From the NCBI GenBank assembly GCA_964436125.1, contig CAYTBT010000044.1, positions 1-18,877 on the forward strand: a stretch of 18,877 nucleotides of DNA, in the 5' to 3' direction. Source of the DNA: CAYRFF01 sp964436125. Its GTDB lineage: Bacteria > Bacteroidota > Bacteroidia > Chitinophagales > Saprospiraceae. Below are positions 1 through 7,360 of this stretch, piece by piece. The stretch's first letter is position 1, and every line of letters begins with the position of its first letter. Under the pieces are notes generated by a model. That model had not been told where the DNA came from, searched no databases, and saw only the letters and a program-made list of their open reading frames with translations. Position numbers and translations under genes: made by a program.

Positions 1-614
1 TAAGGCTGGGACACCCAAACAAAATCTTTTATCAGCATAAAAGACACGCTATCAGTACTTTATGATTTATGCTTAAAAAAAGTGTCGAAGTCAGGAGATC
101 GTAATTTAATGTTTTATTTGCCTTTCCATACTACTTTTTATCTATCCGGTGAAATGGCAAGCCCTGTACGCAAGGAGTATCTATGGGAGACAAAAAAGGA
201 TGGAAAATCCAGAATTTTTCAAGCTGTAATGCTGAGGAAGTACGATATGGGACTCGGAGTAGAAAATTACCGGGCAATACCGCCTGTTTAATTGTTCAAT
301 CATGCTTTTACTTCGATATTCAGGTAGTTCTTTCCTTCAGTGGGCTCCTAGGTATCATGAAGGATTTTTCTTCCTGTTCTGAATATCTTCAGGGCCCCAA
401 TCCCGCTTATGGTTTACAGCTCTTTGATTATCTACTTCAGCAAGGATTATCCTGAGTTTATCGAAGGTCTCAGCGTACTACTCAGGGTATTATTTCTTAC
501 GGTGGCGATTCGGCTCAGCATACGATATGAAAAACCTTTTCTTTCATTTTTTCATTAAGAATGTACAATTCTGATGACAGTTAAAAGTAATTTTTTAAAG
601 AAAATGATATCCTT
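1..614. other. Intergenic stretch with no supported gene
   Basis: Two short open frames exist here (69 and 90 codons), but they overlap each other in different frames, have no recognisable motifs and are not accepted as genes. An 8-base inverted repeat (agcataaa at 34-41, tttatgct at 66-73) and an imperfect 9-base hairpin (448-456 with 481-489, one G-T wobble) are visible. The sequence cctgagtttatcgaagg (451-467) forms the left arm of the hairpin and resembles the dispersed CCTGAGC-TGTCGAAGG type of repeat that I recall from many bacterial genomes. The last 100 bases presumably contain the pdxH promoter, but I could not identify clear boxes. Confidence 0.5.
448..489. repeat. Imperfect hairpin with a CCTGAG...CTCAGG stem
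   Basis: The arm at 448-456 pairs with 481-489 (8 Watson-Crick pairs and one G-T wobble) around a 24-base loop. The loop contains a second ctcag (469-473) that could compete for the same left arm. There is no T-tract on either side, so a simple rho-independent terminator is unlikely. It may be a copy of a dispersed repeat, which needs other genome copies to confirm. Confidence 0.35.
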
Positions 615-1262
615 ATGGCAAGAGATGAATCCTTTTATTCCATGCGGAAAGATTATACTCAAGGACATATAGAAAGAGCTGACTTAAATGATGATCCGCT
701 TGCCCAATTTGAGCTATGGTTAAATGAGGCTATCGAGGATGATGAAGTAATTGAAGCGAATATTATGACGCTTGCCACCGCTACTCCCGATGGACGTCCT
801 TCATCGCGTCAAGTCCTTCTGAAAAGCATCGTCAATGGAGAATTAATCTGGTTCACCAATTACGACAGCAGGAAAGGCAGGGAACTTACGATGAATCCCT
901 ATGCATCTTTGCTTTTTTTCTGGGAACCCTTGCAGAGACAGGTGCGAATCGAAGGTAAAGTGAGTCGGATATCACGAGAAAAAAGCATTGAATATTTTGC
1001 CGAAAGGCCACGTGGAAGCCAGATTGCAGCGACAGCATCAGCTCAGAGCAAGGAAATAAAACTGTATGAACTCCATAACAAGGTAGAAAGCCTGGAGACT
1101 GAATATGAAGGCCGAGAAATTCCCTGTCCTGAGAACTGGGGCGGTTATGCGCTAGATCCGGAACGATGGGAGTTCTGGCAAGGTGGACCGAATCGCTTAC
1201 ACGATAGATTTATCTATCTTCCGGGTGGCAACTCCTGGAAAATTTCACGCTTATCACCATAA
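615..1262 (+). CDS. pdxH: Pyridoxamine 5'-phosphate oxidase
   Basis: This FMN-dependent cytosolic enzyme oxidises pyridoxine or pyridoxamine 5'-phosphate to pyridoxal 5'-phosphate, the last step of vitamin B6 synthesis and salvage. The 215-residue length is normal for the family. Visible hallmarks are SRQVLLK (64-70) and FTNYDSRKG (80-88) in the FMN-binding barrel, WGGY (175-178), EFWQG (186-190), the substrate-binding RLHDRF (194-199) and the conserved C-terminal SRLSP. The ATG at 615 gives a typical N-terminus that includes the family's MRKDY segment (residues 10-14). The gene stands alone on the plus strand, and its last 49 bases overlap the 3' end of the convergent glycosyltransferase gene. 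No terminator can sit between them, so antisense overlap of the two transcripts is likely. Assignment is very secure. Confidence 0.97.
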   Translation: MARDESFYSMRKDYTQGHIERADLNDDPLAQFELWLNEAIEDDEVIEANIMTLATATPDGRPSSRQVLLKSIVNGELIWFTNYDSRKGRELTMNPYASLLFFWEPLQRQVRIEGKVSRISREKSIEYFAERPRGSQIAATASAQSKEIKLYELHNKVESLETEYEGREIPCPENWGGYALDPERWEFWQGGPNRLHDRFIYLPGGNSWKISRLSP

Positions 1263-2479
1263 GCCAGCTGGAAATAAGCCTCCGACAATGCCGGAATTGA
1301 CTCTTCTATCGCCGTGCCAGTGCGCGCGTGAAATATAGATGCTGCGGTTTTCACAAGCGCTTCTTCATTACAGTGATGATCACGGAGAAAATGCAGCATT
1401 TTCATTATCGTAAATCCATCGCACCAGGCATAAAAATGCTTATCAAATGTCTGATAGTCATTGCTCCGTTCATGTATTTCTTTTACCTTATCATAAAAGC
1501 ATTGACTTTTCAGAAAAGCTTGAAGTGTTCTCGGTATTCCTGTGAAATCACCATAGTAATAGGCCTTTATACTGTCGAGAAATGACTTTATAATTGCCCA
1601 GGACTGAAAGCTATATGTCCGGAGGTATTTCTCTCTATCAATCCAATCCGCTTGGGCTTTCCCCGTCCCGAATGGTACTCTGTCAGATATGCGACAAGAT
1701 GGATATACCATGCCATTTTTTAATTCTTTGACTCTTCCCAGAGGAAAACACTTATGCAGGAAGTAAAAATCTTCACCCGCTTTCCTCCGATTCATTCCTC
1801 CGACCTTGGCATATATCGACGCACGCACTGCCATACAGCTACCGATTGTATCGTATGCATACGGAAATCCTATCCATTCAAGCGCTGTTTTATACATCCG
1901 CAAATAAAGCTCGTAATATGCTATCCCACGATTTAAATCAGCTCCACAATCACGCTGATGTTTATACGGTGCAATCCCCGTAAAAATACCTTCCTGTTCA
2001 GCGCTTTCCCATACTTTCAAGTTAGATTTATCGACGAGGCAATCCCCATCGAGGCATATTATTAAACCATTATATGCCTTTCGGCAAAAGTCGCGAAGGG
2101 CCTGATCCATCCCGATCTTTCTAGCTGTTCCCACTCCTGCCTCTTTCGGCTTTAAATTAAATGCTTTTATACATTGTACATGGATATTTTTTAGCGAGGT
2201 TTTTTCGATAAGCAGTTGCTCATATTGACTCTCGTGAAATTTTTTTAAATCCTCCGGGGAGTTCTCTGGATGATTTAAGACGACAATAACTGTAGGTTTC
2301 GGCTCGATAGGTAGGCACTCGTCCAGGCCTCTCAAGGTTTCCATTAACTTCTCTTCTTGAAATGATGGAATAACAATATTTAAATGAGATTTATGTGATA
2401 TATCGAGCTCATACCTATCCCAATAGAGATATCGGGAGGTGTAATGGGAGAAAAGTGCATCAGGATTTCTGAATTTCAT
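1214..2479 (-). CDS. Glycosyltransferase family 2-like protein (GT-A fold)
   Basis: The 421-residue protein has a GT-A type N-terminal domain. LNIVIPSFQEE (33-43) opens the nucleotide-binding fold, GVGTARKIGMD (115-125) is typical of family 2 enzymes, and LDGDC (143-147) carries the metal/nucleotide-sugar DXD motif. GGMNRRKAGEDF (227-238) supplies the acidic ED pair expected near the acceptor and catalytic base. The remaining C-terminal half looks helical, without obvious membrane spans, so the enzyme is probably cytosolic or peripheral. Donor and acceptor cannot be told from the sequence. The ATG at 2479 is followed directly by a plausible N-terminus. The stop lies inside pdxH (49-base overlap), and the start lies 24 bases from the divergent miaE start. 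The neighbours give no pathway clue: no polysaccharide or lipid locus is visible around it. Confidence 0.85.
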   Translation of the reverse strand: MKFRNPDALFSHYTSRYLYWDRYELDISHKSHLNIVIPSFQEEKLMETLRGLDECLPIEPKPTVIVVLNHPENSPEDLKKFHESQYEQLLIEKTSLKNIHVQCIKAFNLKPKEAGVGTARKIGMDQALRDFCRKAYNGLIICLDGDCLVDKSNLKVWESAEQEGIFTGIAPYKHQRDCGADLNRGIAYYELYLRMYKTALEWIGFPYAYDTIGSCMAVRASIYAKVGGMNRRKAGEDFYFLHKCFPLGRVKELKNGMVYPSCRISDRVPFGTGKAQADWIDREKYLRTYSFQSWAIIKSFLDSIKAYYYGDFTGIPRTLQAFLKSQCFYDKVKEIHERSNDYQTFDKHFYAWCDGFTIMKMLHFLRDHHCNEEALVKTAASIFHARTGTAIEESIPALSEAYFQLAYGDKREIFQELPPGR

Positions 2480-2503
2480 AAAATTTGCTTTCTTTCCTCA
2501 AAA

Positions 2504-3100
2504 ATGACAAAAATGGATGACTTTAAGGTAAAAGACTTGCAAGCTTCTTCTGATGAATGGCTTGAGGCAGTACTGGGAGACTTTGATGAATTTCTCAGAG
2601 ATCACGCTGATTGTGAGAGAAAAGCGAGTAGTATGGCAATGAGTCTCGTTGCCAAGTATCCGGACCGCAGCGAAATTCTACCTGAACTTATTCGTACAGG
2701 TATTGAGGAGCTTGAGCATTTCAGGCTTGTCTATAAGCACATGAGAGAACGCGGAATAGAATTACATAAGCGTATGAGAAAAGACCTCTATGCAGCCGGA
2801 TTATTAAAGCACGTTCGCGGTGGTCGCGATCAAGGTTTACTCGATCGCCTTGTTATAGCATCACTAGTAGAGAACAGAGGATTCGAGCGATTTAAGCGGA
2901 TCGCAGACGCAATTGAAGAGCCCCGTATGCAACGTTTTTATCGCATGATATATGAATCAGAAGCAAGACACGGCATGATGTTTCTCGGCTTAGCTAGTAA
3001 TTATTTTAAACGTGCCGACATTGAGAACAGATACAATGAACTTCTTGATATTGAAACTGAAGTTCTCAATGGCCTTGAGATAAAAGCTGCATTGCATTAG
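2504..3100 (+). CDS. miaE: tRNA-(ms2io6A)-hydroxylase, MiaE type
   Basis: MiaE is a non-haem di-iron monooxygenase that hydroxylates 2-methylthio-N6-isopentenyl-adenosine at position 37 of tRNAs reading U-starting codons. All six expected iron ligands of the ferritin-like four-helix bundle can be placed in the 198-residue form: E38 (CERKAS), E69 and H72 (ELEHF), E123 (VENRGFERF), and E153 and H156 (EARHG). The open frame extends upstream to an ATG at 2444, which lies inside the divergent glycosyltransferase gene and adds a non-conserved, cysteine-containing leader. I therefore chose the ATG at 2504; the ATG at 2513 is also possible. A weak -7-like box (TAAAATTTG, about 2478-2486) lies just upstream. 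MiaE acts after MiaA and MiaB, neither of which is in this window. Confidence 0.9.
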   Translation: MTKMDDFKVKDLQASSDEWLEAVLGDFDEFLRDHADCERKASSMAMSLVAKYPDRSEILPELIRTGIEELEHFRLVYKHMRERGIELHKRMRKDLYAAGLLKHVRGGRDQGLLDRLVIASLVENRGFERFKRIADAIEEPRMQRFYRMIYESEARHGMMFLGLASNYFKRADIENRYNELLDIETEVLNGLEIKAALH

Positions 3101-3256
3101 TGGATGTTGTTTTACCGTGAATCTGTCCTTGCATATTCTTCAGAATTTAAAGCTTGTTGCTTCAGCACGCTACTGTCAATAGTGGTTCGTTTCCGGATTT
3201 TACTCAACGGAAATGCATGGACTAGGAACAAGCTCCGGTCACTAGTTGCGGAAGAT

Positions 3257-3679
3257 TCAACTTTTATTAAAAAAGGCATAGTCCAGAGATATCTTTCCCG
3301 GACCTGTGAAAATTAAAGCAATAAAAGCCGCGATGTATAAGTATCTAAGTTCTAGTACACCAAATCCATCACCGACAAGAAATGCATGCAAATAGATAAT
3401 AACGATAAAATTAATGGTTAAAATGATTGCAGCATACCGCGTAAACAAGCCAAGAATCAATAAGATTGCGCATATCCCTTCAGCAAATGCTGCGAGATAA
3501 AACGAGACTTCTGCACCGAGGCCCAGAGGGTCTCCAAACTGAATTTCTGCTCCACTGAAAACTGTGGATAATTTGCCTGCTCCGTGTCCATATAGCAAGA
3601 CGACACAGAATACAATTCGGATGATTAAGAGACCGATGTCATTACTGTATTTCCAGTTTTTGGTAAGGAAGTTGCTCAT
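3257..3679 (-). CDS. DoxX-family inner-membrane protein
   Basis: This 140-residue protein has four predicted membrane segments (about 15-32, 57-78, 82-99 and 110-126). It has the family pattern of an early LLIIRI helix, a glycine-rich GHGAGKL turn (31-37), and AEGICAILLILGLFTRYAA spanning the second and third helices, where the E/LGLFTR signature is typical of DoxX. DoxX proteins are small quinone-interacting or redox-stress-associated membrane proteins; a specific reaction cannot be assigned here. The ATG at 3679 is the natural start, and the length is normal. It is monocistronic, converging with miaE (156 bases between stops, no clear terminator) and diverging from the RCC1 gene. Confidence 0.85.
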   Translation of the reverse strand: MSNFLTKNWKYSNDIGLLIIRIVFCVVLLYGHGAGKLSTVFSGAEIQFGDPLGLGAEVSFYLAAFAEGICAILLILGLFTRYAAIILTINFIVIIYLHAFLVGDGFGVLELRYLYIAAFIALIFTGPGKISLDYAFFNKS

Positions 3680-3848
3680 AGAAAATCGATTTAATTCTTT
3701 AAGATATTATTATTACAAGGAAAAGAAGACTTTGGTTCATAGAGTGATCTCTGTAGGATTCTTCTATGACGGTGAACATCTAAGTCTATTATACGGTCAA
3801 CTTGTCATAATCTACTTCAATTTTTACTTGTGCTACTCTGGAGTATTT

Positions 3849-3862
3849 CATGATTTGGGTAA
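3849..3862 (+). repeat. Dispersed motif copy 1 (catgatttgggtaa)
   Basis: First of three identical 14-base copies in the window. It lies between the divergent DoxX and RCC1 genes, 33 bases before the RCC1 start codon. An acttgtgc sequence at 3826-3833 lies 15 bases upstream of it, an arrangement also seen at copy 4. The position suits a promoter element (TTG spaced about 20 bases from ATTTG), but the motif lacks the TA of the usual Bacteroidetes TAnnTTTG box. Confidence 0.6.
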
Positions 3863-3895
3863 TATTCGGTACCTTAGTTTAAAATAAAAGATGAC

Positions 3896-5332
3896 ATGGA
3901 AAATATGATAAAAAGGATACAAATCGTTTTGCTTGCTAGTATTTTGTCCACGTCATTGAGTATAGGGCAAGTTCAATGGGAAAAACTGGACTGGGGTGCC
4001 GAGTTTTCCATGGCAATAAAGGCGGATGGTACATTGTGGGCCTGGGGTTCCAATCTCAATGGCAGTCTAGGCTTAGGGGATAAAGTTAATCGAAATTATC
4101 CTGTACAAGTAGGTACGGATACCGACTGGGTAGATATATCTACAGGAGCATTTCATACACTAGCTCTTAAAGAGGACGGGACCTTATGGGCATGGGGGTT
4201 TAACGATGTAGGTTCAACAGGAACAGGAAAGACGGAACAATATGTGCTGGTACCCACGCAGGTAGGTACGGATAGTAATTGGCTTGAAATAAGTGCCGGT
4301 TATGGACATTCACTAGCTATTAAGAAAGATAGTAGCTTATGGGCATGGGGATTTAACTTTGCCGGGCAAGTAAATGGAAGTGGGAAACAAGCGATAATGA
4401 CTCCGGTACTTGTCAATGATAGTCTAAACTGGAAACAAGTTGAGGCGGGAGGATTGCACTCTACCGCTATACAATCAGATGGACATCTGTGGACCTGGGG
4501 ATTTAATGGAAACGGTGAACTCGGAAATGGCTCAACGAGAAAGGTGACAGAGCCTGAACTTATAGATTCAAGTCACACTTACCTCATGGTTTCTGCCGGT
4601 TTTCAAGCAACTTATGCTATAAGGTCGGATTCCACTTTATGGTCATGGGGTTTTAATGGAAATAGTGAGTTGGGGATTGATACGACTCTTACACATTCTA
4701 CAATCCCTCTGCAGATAGGTAGAGATAGTAATTGGACATGGGTAGTCGCCGGTTCGGTATATGGCTTCGCCATGAAAATTGATAGTAGTTTATATGCCTG
4801 GGGATCAAATACTCTCGGTCAGCTAGGCTTAGGAGATAAAATCAATAAGAAAACTCCACAACAGGTGGGAGATGCTCATTGGTCAACTATTGCTGCAGCA
4901 ACCGGTGCAATTACGCAACAAGGGATTTTCGGTGCTCATACACTTGGATTGAAAGGAGATAACACGGTTATATGCGGAACCGGTGCAAATTATATAGGTC
5001 AACTCGGAGATTCAACATCAACTTCCAGATTACTCTTTGAATGCAAGACTGGAATTATTACAAAAATAAATACGCTAAGCTTCACGGACTTATACGAGGT
5101 GAAGATCTTCCCCAATCCTGCCTATGGTAAATTACACATTGATTTTGAGATTTTTCCTGATAAAGAAATGAAGCTTATTATGCTTAATAATATTGGGCAA
5201 GAAGTGATGCATGACAATCAATTGAGGCGTAAGAATACGTACCGAATCAACAATTTGCCGGAAGGCATTTATTATCTGCGTTTAAGCGGAAAAACCAGTA
5301 GTATGACAGAGAAAATTATCATTCTTCATTAA
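3896..5332 (+). CDS. Secreted RCC1-repeat beta-propeller with T9SS type A sorting domain
   Basis: The 478-residue protein starts with a Sec signal peptide (about 1-24: basic MIKR, hydrophobic core, cleavage near SIGQ). It then has seven RCC1-type repeats of about 50 residues. Six carry the motif L(W/Y)xWG(S/F)N followed by GxLGxG-like turns and HTLAL-like strands. The seventh is weak (VICGTGANYIGQLG) and lacks the tryptophan, though it may still close the propeller. From about residue 400 there is a T9SS type A domain (KIFPNPAYGKL ... EGIYYLRL ... EKIIIL), so export across the outer membrane and surface anchoring or release are expected. RCC1 propellers bind protein or nucleic-acid partners in eukaryotes; bacterial secreted versions have no general known role. 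The ATG at 3896 was chosen; 3905 is also possible. The gene appears monocistronic. Confidence 0.9.
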   Translation: MENMIKRIQIVLLASILSTSLSIGQVQWEKLDWGAEFSMAIKADGTLWAWGSNLNGSLGLGDKVNRNYPVQVGTDTDWVDISTGAFHTLALKEDGTLWAWGFNDVGSTGTGKTEQYVLVPTQVGTDSNWLEISAGYGHSLAIKKDSSLWAWGFNFAGQVNGSGKQAIMTPVLVNDSLNWKQVEAGGLHSTAIQSDGHLWTWGFNGNGELGNGSTRKVTEPELIDSSHTYLMVSAGFQATYAIRSDSTLWSWGFNGNSELGIDTTLTHSTIPLQIGRDSNWTWVVAGSVYGFAMKIDSSLYAWGSNTLGQLGLGDKINKKTPQQVGDAHWSTIAAATGAITQQGIFGAHTLGLKGDNTVICGTGANYIGQLGDSTSTSRLLFECKTGIITKINTLSFTDLYEVKIFPNPAYGKLHIDFEIFPDKEMKLIMLNNIGQEVMHDNQLRRKNTYRINNLPEGIYYLRLSGKTSSMTEKIIILH

Positions 5333-5416
5333 AAAAGCTTGTGGTATTTATTTCCTTGCTTAACTACCTATGTGCTTGTATTCTGTGGCTTTTGCACTTA
5401 TCTTCAATTTCTATTG

Positions 5417-5430
5417 CATGATTTGGGTAA
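5417..5430 (+). repeat. Dispersed motif copy 2 (catgatttgggtaa)
   Basis: Second exact copy. It shares one extra 5' base with copy 3 (gcatgatttgggtaa, 15 identical bases). It lies 84 bases after the RCC1 stop and 119 bases before the FAH-family start, in a pyrimidine-rich context with ttttgc about 25 bases upstream. It could be a promoter for the FAH gene or a dispersed repeat unit. Confidence 0.6.
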
Positions 5431-5549
5431 GACAGAGTGAAGCGGTAGAAGGGACTTGTTATGTGAATTTTTGTCAACTTTCCTATGAGAAAGAATATTT
5501 TAATGAGGGTATTACAAGATTGTTTCATTAAATAATAAAATGCGTTAAG

Positions 5550-6152
5550 ATGAAAATATTCTGTGTAGGAAGAAATTATGCGAGACATGCTGAGGAAATG
5601 GGAGCAGACGCTCCGGAAGTACCGATGATATTTATGAAGCCACCCACGGCCTATAATAATAAGGATTATATGTATTATCCGGATTTTACTGAAGACCTTG
5701 AACATGAAGTAGAATTGGTACTTAAAGTCTGCAAAAATGGAAAGAGTATAGCGGAAAAACACGCACATAGATATTATAATGAAGTAGCGCTGGGAATCGA
5801 TTTCTGCGCTCGCGACTTGCAAACAGTATTTAAACAAAAGGGACATCCATGGGAAATCTCTAAAGGATTTGACAATGCAGGCTTTGTCTCCGGATTTCAG
5901 CCGATTGAAAGCTTGGGAGATCCTATTTTATTTTCATTGGAAAAGAACGGGGAAGTAGTGCAACGGGGCGACACATCACTTATGATTTTTTCATTTGATA
6001 AAATTGTTTCCTACATCAGTAATTTTTTTACAATTCAGATGGGTGACCTTATTTATACCGGAACACCGGAAGGTGTCGGAAATGCAAGGCCGGGAGATAT
6101 TTTTGTCGGTAGGCTCGGAGAGGAAGAAGCATTTAAACTAGAAATCAGGTGA
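5550..6152 (+). CDS. Fumarylacetoacetate hydrolase family protein (FAHD1-like)
   Basis: This compact 200-residue FAH-fold enzyme binds a divalent metal. The visible active-site pattern is EVE (E53, E55) plus D84 for the metal, WEISKGFD with K105, and the substrate-loop motif GTPEGVG (171-177). The small, single-domain form matches the FAHD1/acylpyruvate hydrolase, oxaloacetate decarboxylase or tautomerase group. It does not match the roughly 420-residue fumarylacetoacetase that ends tyrosine breakdown. Its presence 8 kb from hmgA-hppD is therefore suggestive at best. The ATG at 5550 places the family-typical KIFCVGRNYxxHAEE N-terminus at residue 2. The leader is A/T-rich, without an obvious Shine-Dalgarno site. 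The gene looks monocistronic; the nuclease-like gene follows after 76 bases. Confidence 0.9.
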   Translation: MKIFCVGRNYARHAEEMGADAPEVPMIFMKPPTAYNNKDYMYYPDFTEDLEHEVELVLKVCKNGKSIAEKHAHRYYNEVALGIDFCARDLQTVFKQKGHPWEISKGFDNAGFVSGFQPIESLGDPILFSLEKNGEVVQRGDTSLMIFSFDKIVSYISNFFTIQMGDLIYTGTPEGVGNARPGDIFVGRLGEEEAFKLEIR

Positions 6153-6228
6153 TATTCAGGTCCTGATGGTCGCTCAAATACCAGTAAAACTTGCATTTTG
6201 TCGATAATTCCCATATATTGAGGATGCT

Positions 6229-7134
6229 ATGGGAGCCAATATCCACAATATACACGACAAGTTTTTCAAGCAATTAATGAGCCACACGGATATTGCTCGG
6301 GACTTCTTTTATGAATTTCTTCCGACTGAAGTTACACAATCTTTGGATTTGAATTCCCTAGAATATCTCCGAGAAAGCTACATCAGTGAAGATATGAAAG
6401 AATCTGTATCTGATATTATATTGCGATGTGGAATTCATGGGATAGAAGAATCTTGCAATGTCTGTATCTTACTCGAACACAAGAGTTATAAAGCAAAATA
6501 TGCCTCAGTGCAAGTAATGCGTTATGTAGCCCAAGCTTATCAAAAACAGCTGGATGAGAAAGGGACACTTGAACTCATTATTCCGTTGATTTTTTATCAC
6601 GGAAGCGATAAATGGGAATATCATAGCCTGGAAGATTTGTTGCCTAAATACCCTAGTATATTTAAGCAGTATATCTTAAATTGTGGAGTTGAGTTTATAA
6701 ATGTACAAGAGATTTCTGATGAAGAACTTGTTTCTGTTAGAAATGACTTTTTAGTGTCTTCGCTTATTATCCAGAAACACAGTAGTAATCCAGAATACCT
6801 GGAGAGGAAGGTAAGGCAAATATTTGAATCTCTACCTATAAGAGATACGAGGAACTTAATTATATCTATAGCTGTTTACTATTTAAGACAAGTAAACAAT
6901 AAAAATATCCTAAAAGAGACATCAGAAAAATTCCTGGAACGGGATTTAAAAGAGAAGATTATGACAGCGTATGNNNNNNNNNNNNNNNNNNNNNNNNNNN
7001 NNNNNNNNNNNNNNNNNNNNNNNNNNNNNNNNNNNNNNNNNNNNNNNNNNNNNNNNNNNNNNNNNNNNNNNNNCCTGGAACGGGATTTAAAAGAGAAGAT
7101 TATGACAGCGTATGAAGCGATAAAAAAAAGTTGA
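6229..7134 (+). CDS. Rpn/YhgA-like PD-(D/E)XK nuclease (putative transposase), interrupted by an assembly gap
   Basis: The N-terminus (HDKFFKQLMS, 9-18) and the PD-(D/E)XK core are typical of Rpn recombination-promoting nucleases (transposase_31 / PF04754-like): D62 in SDIILRC, E83 and K85 in LLEHKSYK, then IIPLIFYHGS (117-126). These proteins make DNA breaks and promote RecA-independent recombination. A run of exactly 100 N (6974-7073) sits within the C-terminal part and is flanked by identical 41-base sequences, so the gap is probably an artefact. Collapsing it gives a 254-residue protein in the same frame (100+41=141, divisible by 3). After the stop at 7132, coding-like sequence continues in shifted frames, so the natural C-terminus is probably longer. 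The ATG at 6229 fits the family start. No IS ends are visible. Confidence 0.8.
   Translation: MGANIHNIHDKFFKQLMSHTDIARDFFYEFLPTEVTQSLDLNSLEYLRESYISEDMKESVSDIILRCGIHGIEESCNVCILLEHKSYKAKYASVQVMRYVAQAYQKQLDEKGTLELIIPLIFYHGSDKWEYHSLEDLLPKYPSIFKQYILNCGVEFINVQEISDEELVSVRNDFLVSSLIIQKHSSNPEYLERKVRQIFESLPIRDTRNLIISIAVYYLRQVNNKNILKETSEKFLERDLKEKIMTAYXXXXXXXXXXXXXXXXXXXXXXXXXXXXXXXXXXLERDLKEKIMTAYEAIKKS
6933..6973 (+). repeat. 41-base direct repeat, left side of the gap
   Basis: Identical base for base to 7074-7114 on the other side of the N run. It encodes LERDLKEKIMTAY in frame. It is most simply the overlapping end of two contigs that the scaffolder failed to merge; a true tandem duplication is the alternative. 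Confidence 0.9.
6974..7073. other. Assembly gap of 100 N
   Basis: Exactly 100 undetermined bases, the customary length for a scaffold join of unknown size. It falls inside the Rpn-like nuclease gene and is bordered by a 41-base exact repeat, which points to overlapping contig ends and not to missing sequence. Confidence 0.98.
7074..7114 (+). repeat. 41-base direct repeat, right side of the gap
   Basis: Second copy of the sequence at 6933-6973, starting immediately after the last N. The coding frame continues unchanged into EAIKKS and a TGA. Confidence 0.9.
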
Positions 7135-7281
7135 TTAAGGAGGTCAGCAAGAACTTGAGGAAGCTCACAAGAAATGATATGAAGAAATGGTTGTCACAAG
7201 CTGCAAGGAAGCGTTTTCCAGGAGTTTATAGCAAAAAAATATGAGTCTTACTTAAGGATAAATGGGATGATCCTAGTTTAA
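7115..7281 (+). pseudogene. Frame-shifted C-terminal tail of the Rpn-like nuclease
   Basis: Beyond the TGA at 7132-7134 the sequence still looks coding, but in pieces. One frame (from 7139) reads GGQQELEEAHKK, a stop, then YEEMVVTSCKEAF. The original frame resumes from about 7216 with FQEFIAKKYESYL and ends at the TAA at 7279. Rpn-family C-termini commonly have a glutamate/glutamine/glycine-rich stretch followed by an EFIA-like helix, so this fits a decayed tail. An eight-A run at 7122-7129 is a natural slip site. Sequencing errors near the gap could give the same picture. Confidence 0.45.
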
Positions 7282-7287
7282 ATTTAG

Positions 7288-7301
7288 CATGATTTGGGTA
7301 A
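7288..7301 (+). repeat. Dispersed motif copy 3 (catgatttgggtaa)
   Basis: Third exact copy, 15 bases identical with copy 2 when the preceding g is included. It lies only 6 bases past the probable ancestral end of the nuclease reading frame and before the convergent amidase gene. No plus-strand gene starts shortly downstream, so a pure promoter role is hard to support for this copy. Confidence 0.6.
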
Positions 7302-7360
7302 AAAGGACGATAAACTTAATCCATCCCTTAAAACTTAAAATCATCTTGAAACCTGAGGGC

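Noticed and set aside
34..73. Inverted repeat agcataaa/tttatgct as a terminator
   Set aside because: The stem is A/T-rich with a 24-base loop and is followed by an A-tract on the plus strand, not a T-tract.
82..455. Two overlapping short open frames (82-291 and 183-455) as genes
   Set aside because: They lie in different frames of the same sequence, carry no recognisable motif or signal, and look like chance frames in a non-coding stretch.
2444..2503. Longer N-terminus for miaE from the ATG at 2444
   Set aside because: It would overlap the divergent glycosyltransferase start and adds a leader (GEKCIRISEFHK...) outside the conserved ferritin-like fold.
3104..3316. A 70-codon frame just after miaE
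   Set aside because: It runs antisense into the DoxX gene, has no motif and a composition unlike the neighbouring proteins.
6229..7301. A complete insertion sequence around the Rpn-like gene
   Set aside because: No terminal inverted repeats or clear target duplication could be found; the only flanking repeat is the dispersed 14-15 base motif, which also occurs elsewhere.
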